Source: Salinisphaera sp052044135 (GTDB taxonomy: Bacteria; Pseudomonadota; Gammaproteobacteria; Nevskiales; Salinisphaeraceae). Taken from it: a stretch of DNA of 64,000 bases. Below are positions 63,403 through 64,000 of the stretch, piece by piece. The notes under the pieces are model-generated. The model was not told where the DNA came from. It worked only from the letters and a program-made list of their open reading frames with translations, and did not search any database. Every line of letters begins with the position of its first letter. Position 1 is the stretch's first letter. The DNA lies in NCBI RefSeq assembly GCF_052044135.1, contig NZ_JBQDYF010000001.1, forward strand, positions 310,001 to 374,000, in the 5' to 3' direction. The position numbers and the translations under genes were made by a program.

Positions 63403-64000
63403 ATGGAAGCCGCCGATTTTCTGACGTCACACTATCGGCCCGGGCTCGTGCTGTTGTCGATCGCGGTTGCGATTCTGGCCGGTTATGCCGCGCTCGATCT
63501 TACCGATCGCGTCCACGCTGCCCAGCGGCGCTACTCGTGGATCTGGCTGGCCGCGGGCGCGGTCGTCCTGGGGTCCGGGATATGGGCCATGCATTTCATT
63601 GGCATGCTCGCGTTGCGGCTGCCCATTCATATGAGCTACGCAGTGGTGCCGACTGCGTTGTCCTGGCTCATGGCGGTCGCAGCCTCGGCCGCGGCGCTTC
63701 GGCTGGCTTGCCGGGCGCGCCTGGATCGGGGCGCCTGGCTGGGCGGATCGGCTTTCATGGCACTCGGTATCGTGAGCATGCACTACACCGGCATGTACGC
63801 GATGGAGATCAAGCCCGGCATCGTCTACGACCCGGTCTGGGTGGTGCTGTCGGTGCTGGTTGCGCTGACAGGGTCGGCGGCCGCACTGGGACTGTCGTTC
63901 GCCCTGCGGCAGGCGCGCCAGCGTTTGCGTACGACCAAGAAGAGCGCGGCCGCGGTTTTTCTGGGGGTTGCCATCGCCGGCATGCACTATTCCGGCATGG
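63403..64000 (+). CDS. MHYT-domain membrane signalling protein, N-terminal part (runs off the right edge)
   Basis: The frame is open from ATG 63403 to the end of the window (199 codons). It encodes at least six membrane helices with MHYT-type repeats: WAMHFIGMLALRLPI, VSMHYTGMYAMEI and AGMHYSGM at the edge. In this family each M-H-Y/F-x-G-M unit is thought to bind copper or another ligand such as oxygen, CO or NO. Such proteins usually continue into GGDEF and EAL domains or a histidine kinase; which one applies lies beyond the window. GGGAG ends ten bases before the ATG. Confidence 0.85.
   Translation, partial: MEAADFLTSHYRPGLVLLSIAVAILAGYAALDLTDRVHAAQRRYSWIWLAAGAVVLGSGIWAMHFIGMLALRLPIHMSYAVVPTALSWLMAVAASAAALRLACRARLDRGAWLGGSAFMALGIVSMHYTGMYAMEIKPGIVYDPVWVVLSVLVALTGSAAALGLSFALRQARQRLRTTKKSAAAVFLGVAIAGMHYSGM

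Overview
The window is a chromosomal stretch of a high-GC proteobacterium, most likely a gammaproteobacterium. The signs are a Prc tail-specific protease with the gamma-type layout, an RlmM-like methyltransferase, ArfB, a Pseudomonas-like fused fructose PTS, and an ethanolamine permease directly upstream of eutB. GC content and gene mix would fit a Salinisphaera-like or pseudomonad-like heterotroph, but that placement is inference. I see no rRNA, tRNA, CRISPR array, complete insertion sequence or prophage. The coding density is normal and most genes are metabolic, transport or regulatory.

Left part (1-10.9 kb): the start of eutB runs off the left edge, behind an ethanolamine permease with a near-consensus sigma-54 promoter. 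Then come a PsiE-family membrane protein, a diguanylate cyclase, a zinc alcohol dehydrogenase (a decayed copy of its 3' end lies at about 2.6 kb), a PepSY/response regulator/sensor kinase operon that ends in a clear intrinsic terminator, an MDR oxidoreductase, and an isolated sulfotransferase beside AT-rich DNA.

Sugar and amino-acid uptake (10.9-28.4 kb): a fructose-type ABC transporter (frcBCA); a polar amino-acid ABC transporter whose operon ends in an N-methyltryptophan/sarcosine-type FAD oxidase; an arylformamidase-like hydrolase; a sugar-porter MFS protein; and a FruR/Cra-like repressor divergent from a complete fructose PTS operon (fruB with EIIA-HPr-EI fused, fruK, fruA). A perfect AGAC-N4-GTCT palindrome sits in front of both the MFS gene and the fruR/fruB divergence, which ties these genes into one local regulon.

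Middle (28.8-42.7 kb): a two-component system reads directly into a complete tripartite exporter (lipoprotein outer-membrane factor, FtsX-type permease, ATPase, HlyD-type adaptor). Next comes the most unusual block: an esterase, a pair of SMR/EamA half-transporters, an arginase-fold protein, a FemAB-like GNAT acyltransferase, a dedicated acyl carrier protein with a catalytically complete ketoacyl-ACP synthase, a class III aminotransferase and a HAD phosphatase. I read this as a candidate biosynthetic locus for an N-acylated amino compound or aminolipid.

Right part (42.9-64 kb): a haloperoxidase-like hydrolase, a small lipoprotein, an NADP alcohol dehydrogenase with a divergent AraC regulator, arfB, a radical-SAM protein and its DUF4130-UdgX partner separated by a SatD-like/DUF3307 pair, a second sugar-porter MFS gene with a Cra-type box, an XRE regulator, a Na+/H+ antiporter, a FrnE-like DsbA protein, a Gly/Tyr-rich lipoprotein, a cupin, a BamA/TamA-like outer-membrane protein sharing a palindromic operator with the PepSY two-component operon, a nested inverted-repeat element, a small membrane protein, prc, an RlmM-like methyltransferase, and the start of an MHYT-domain signalling protein that runs off the right edge.
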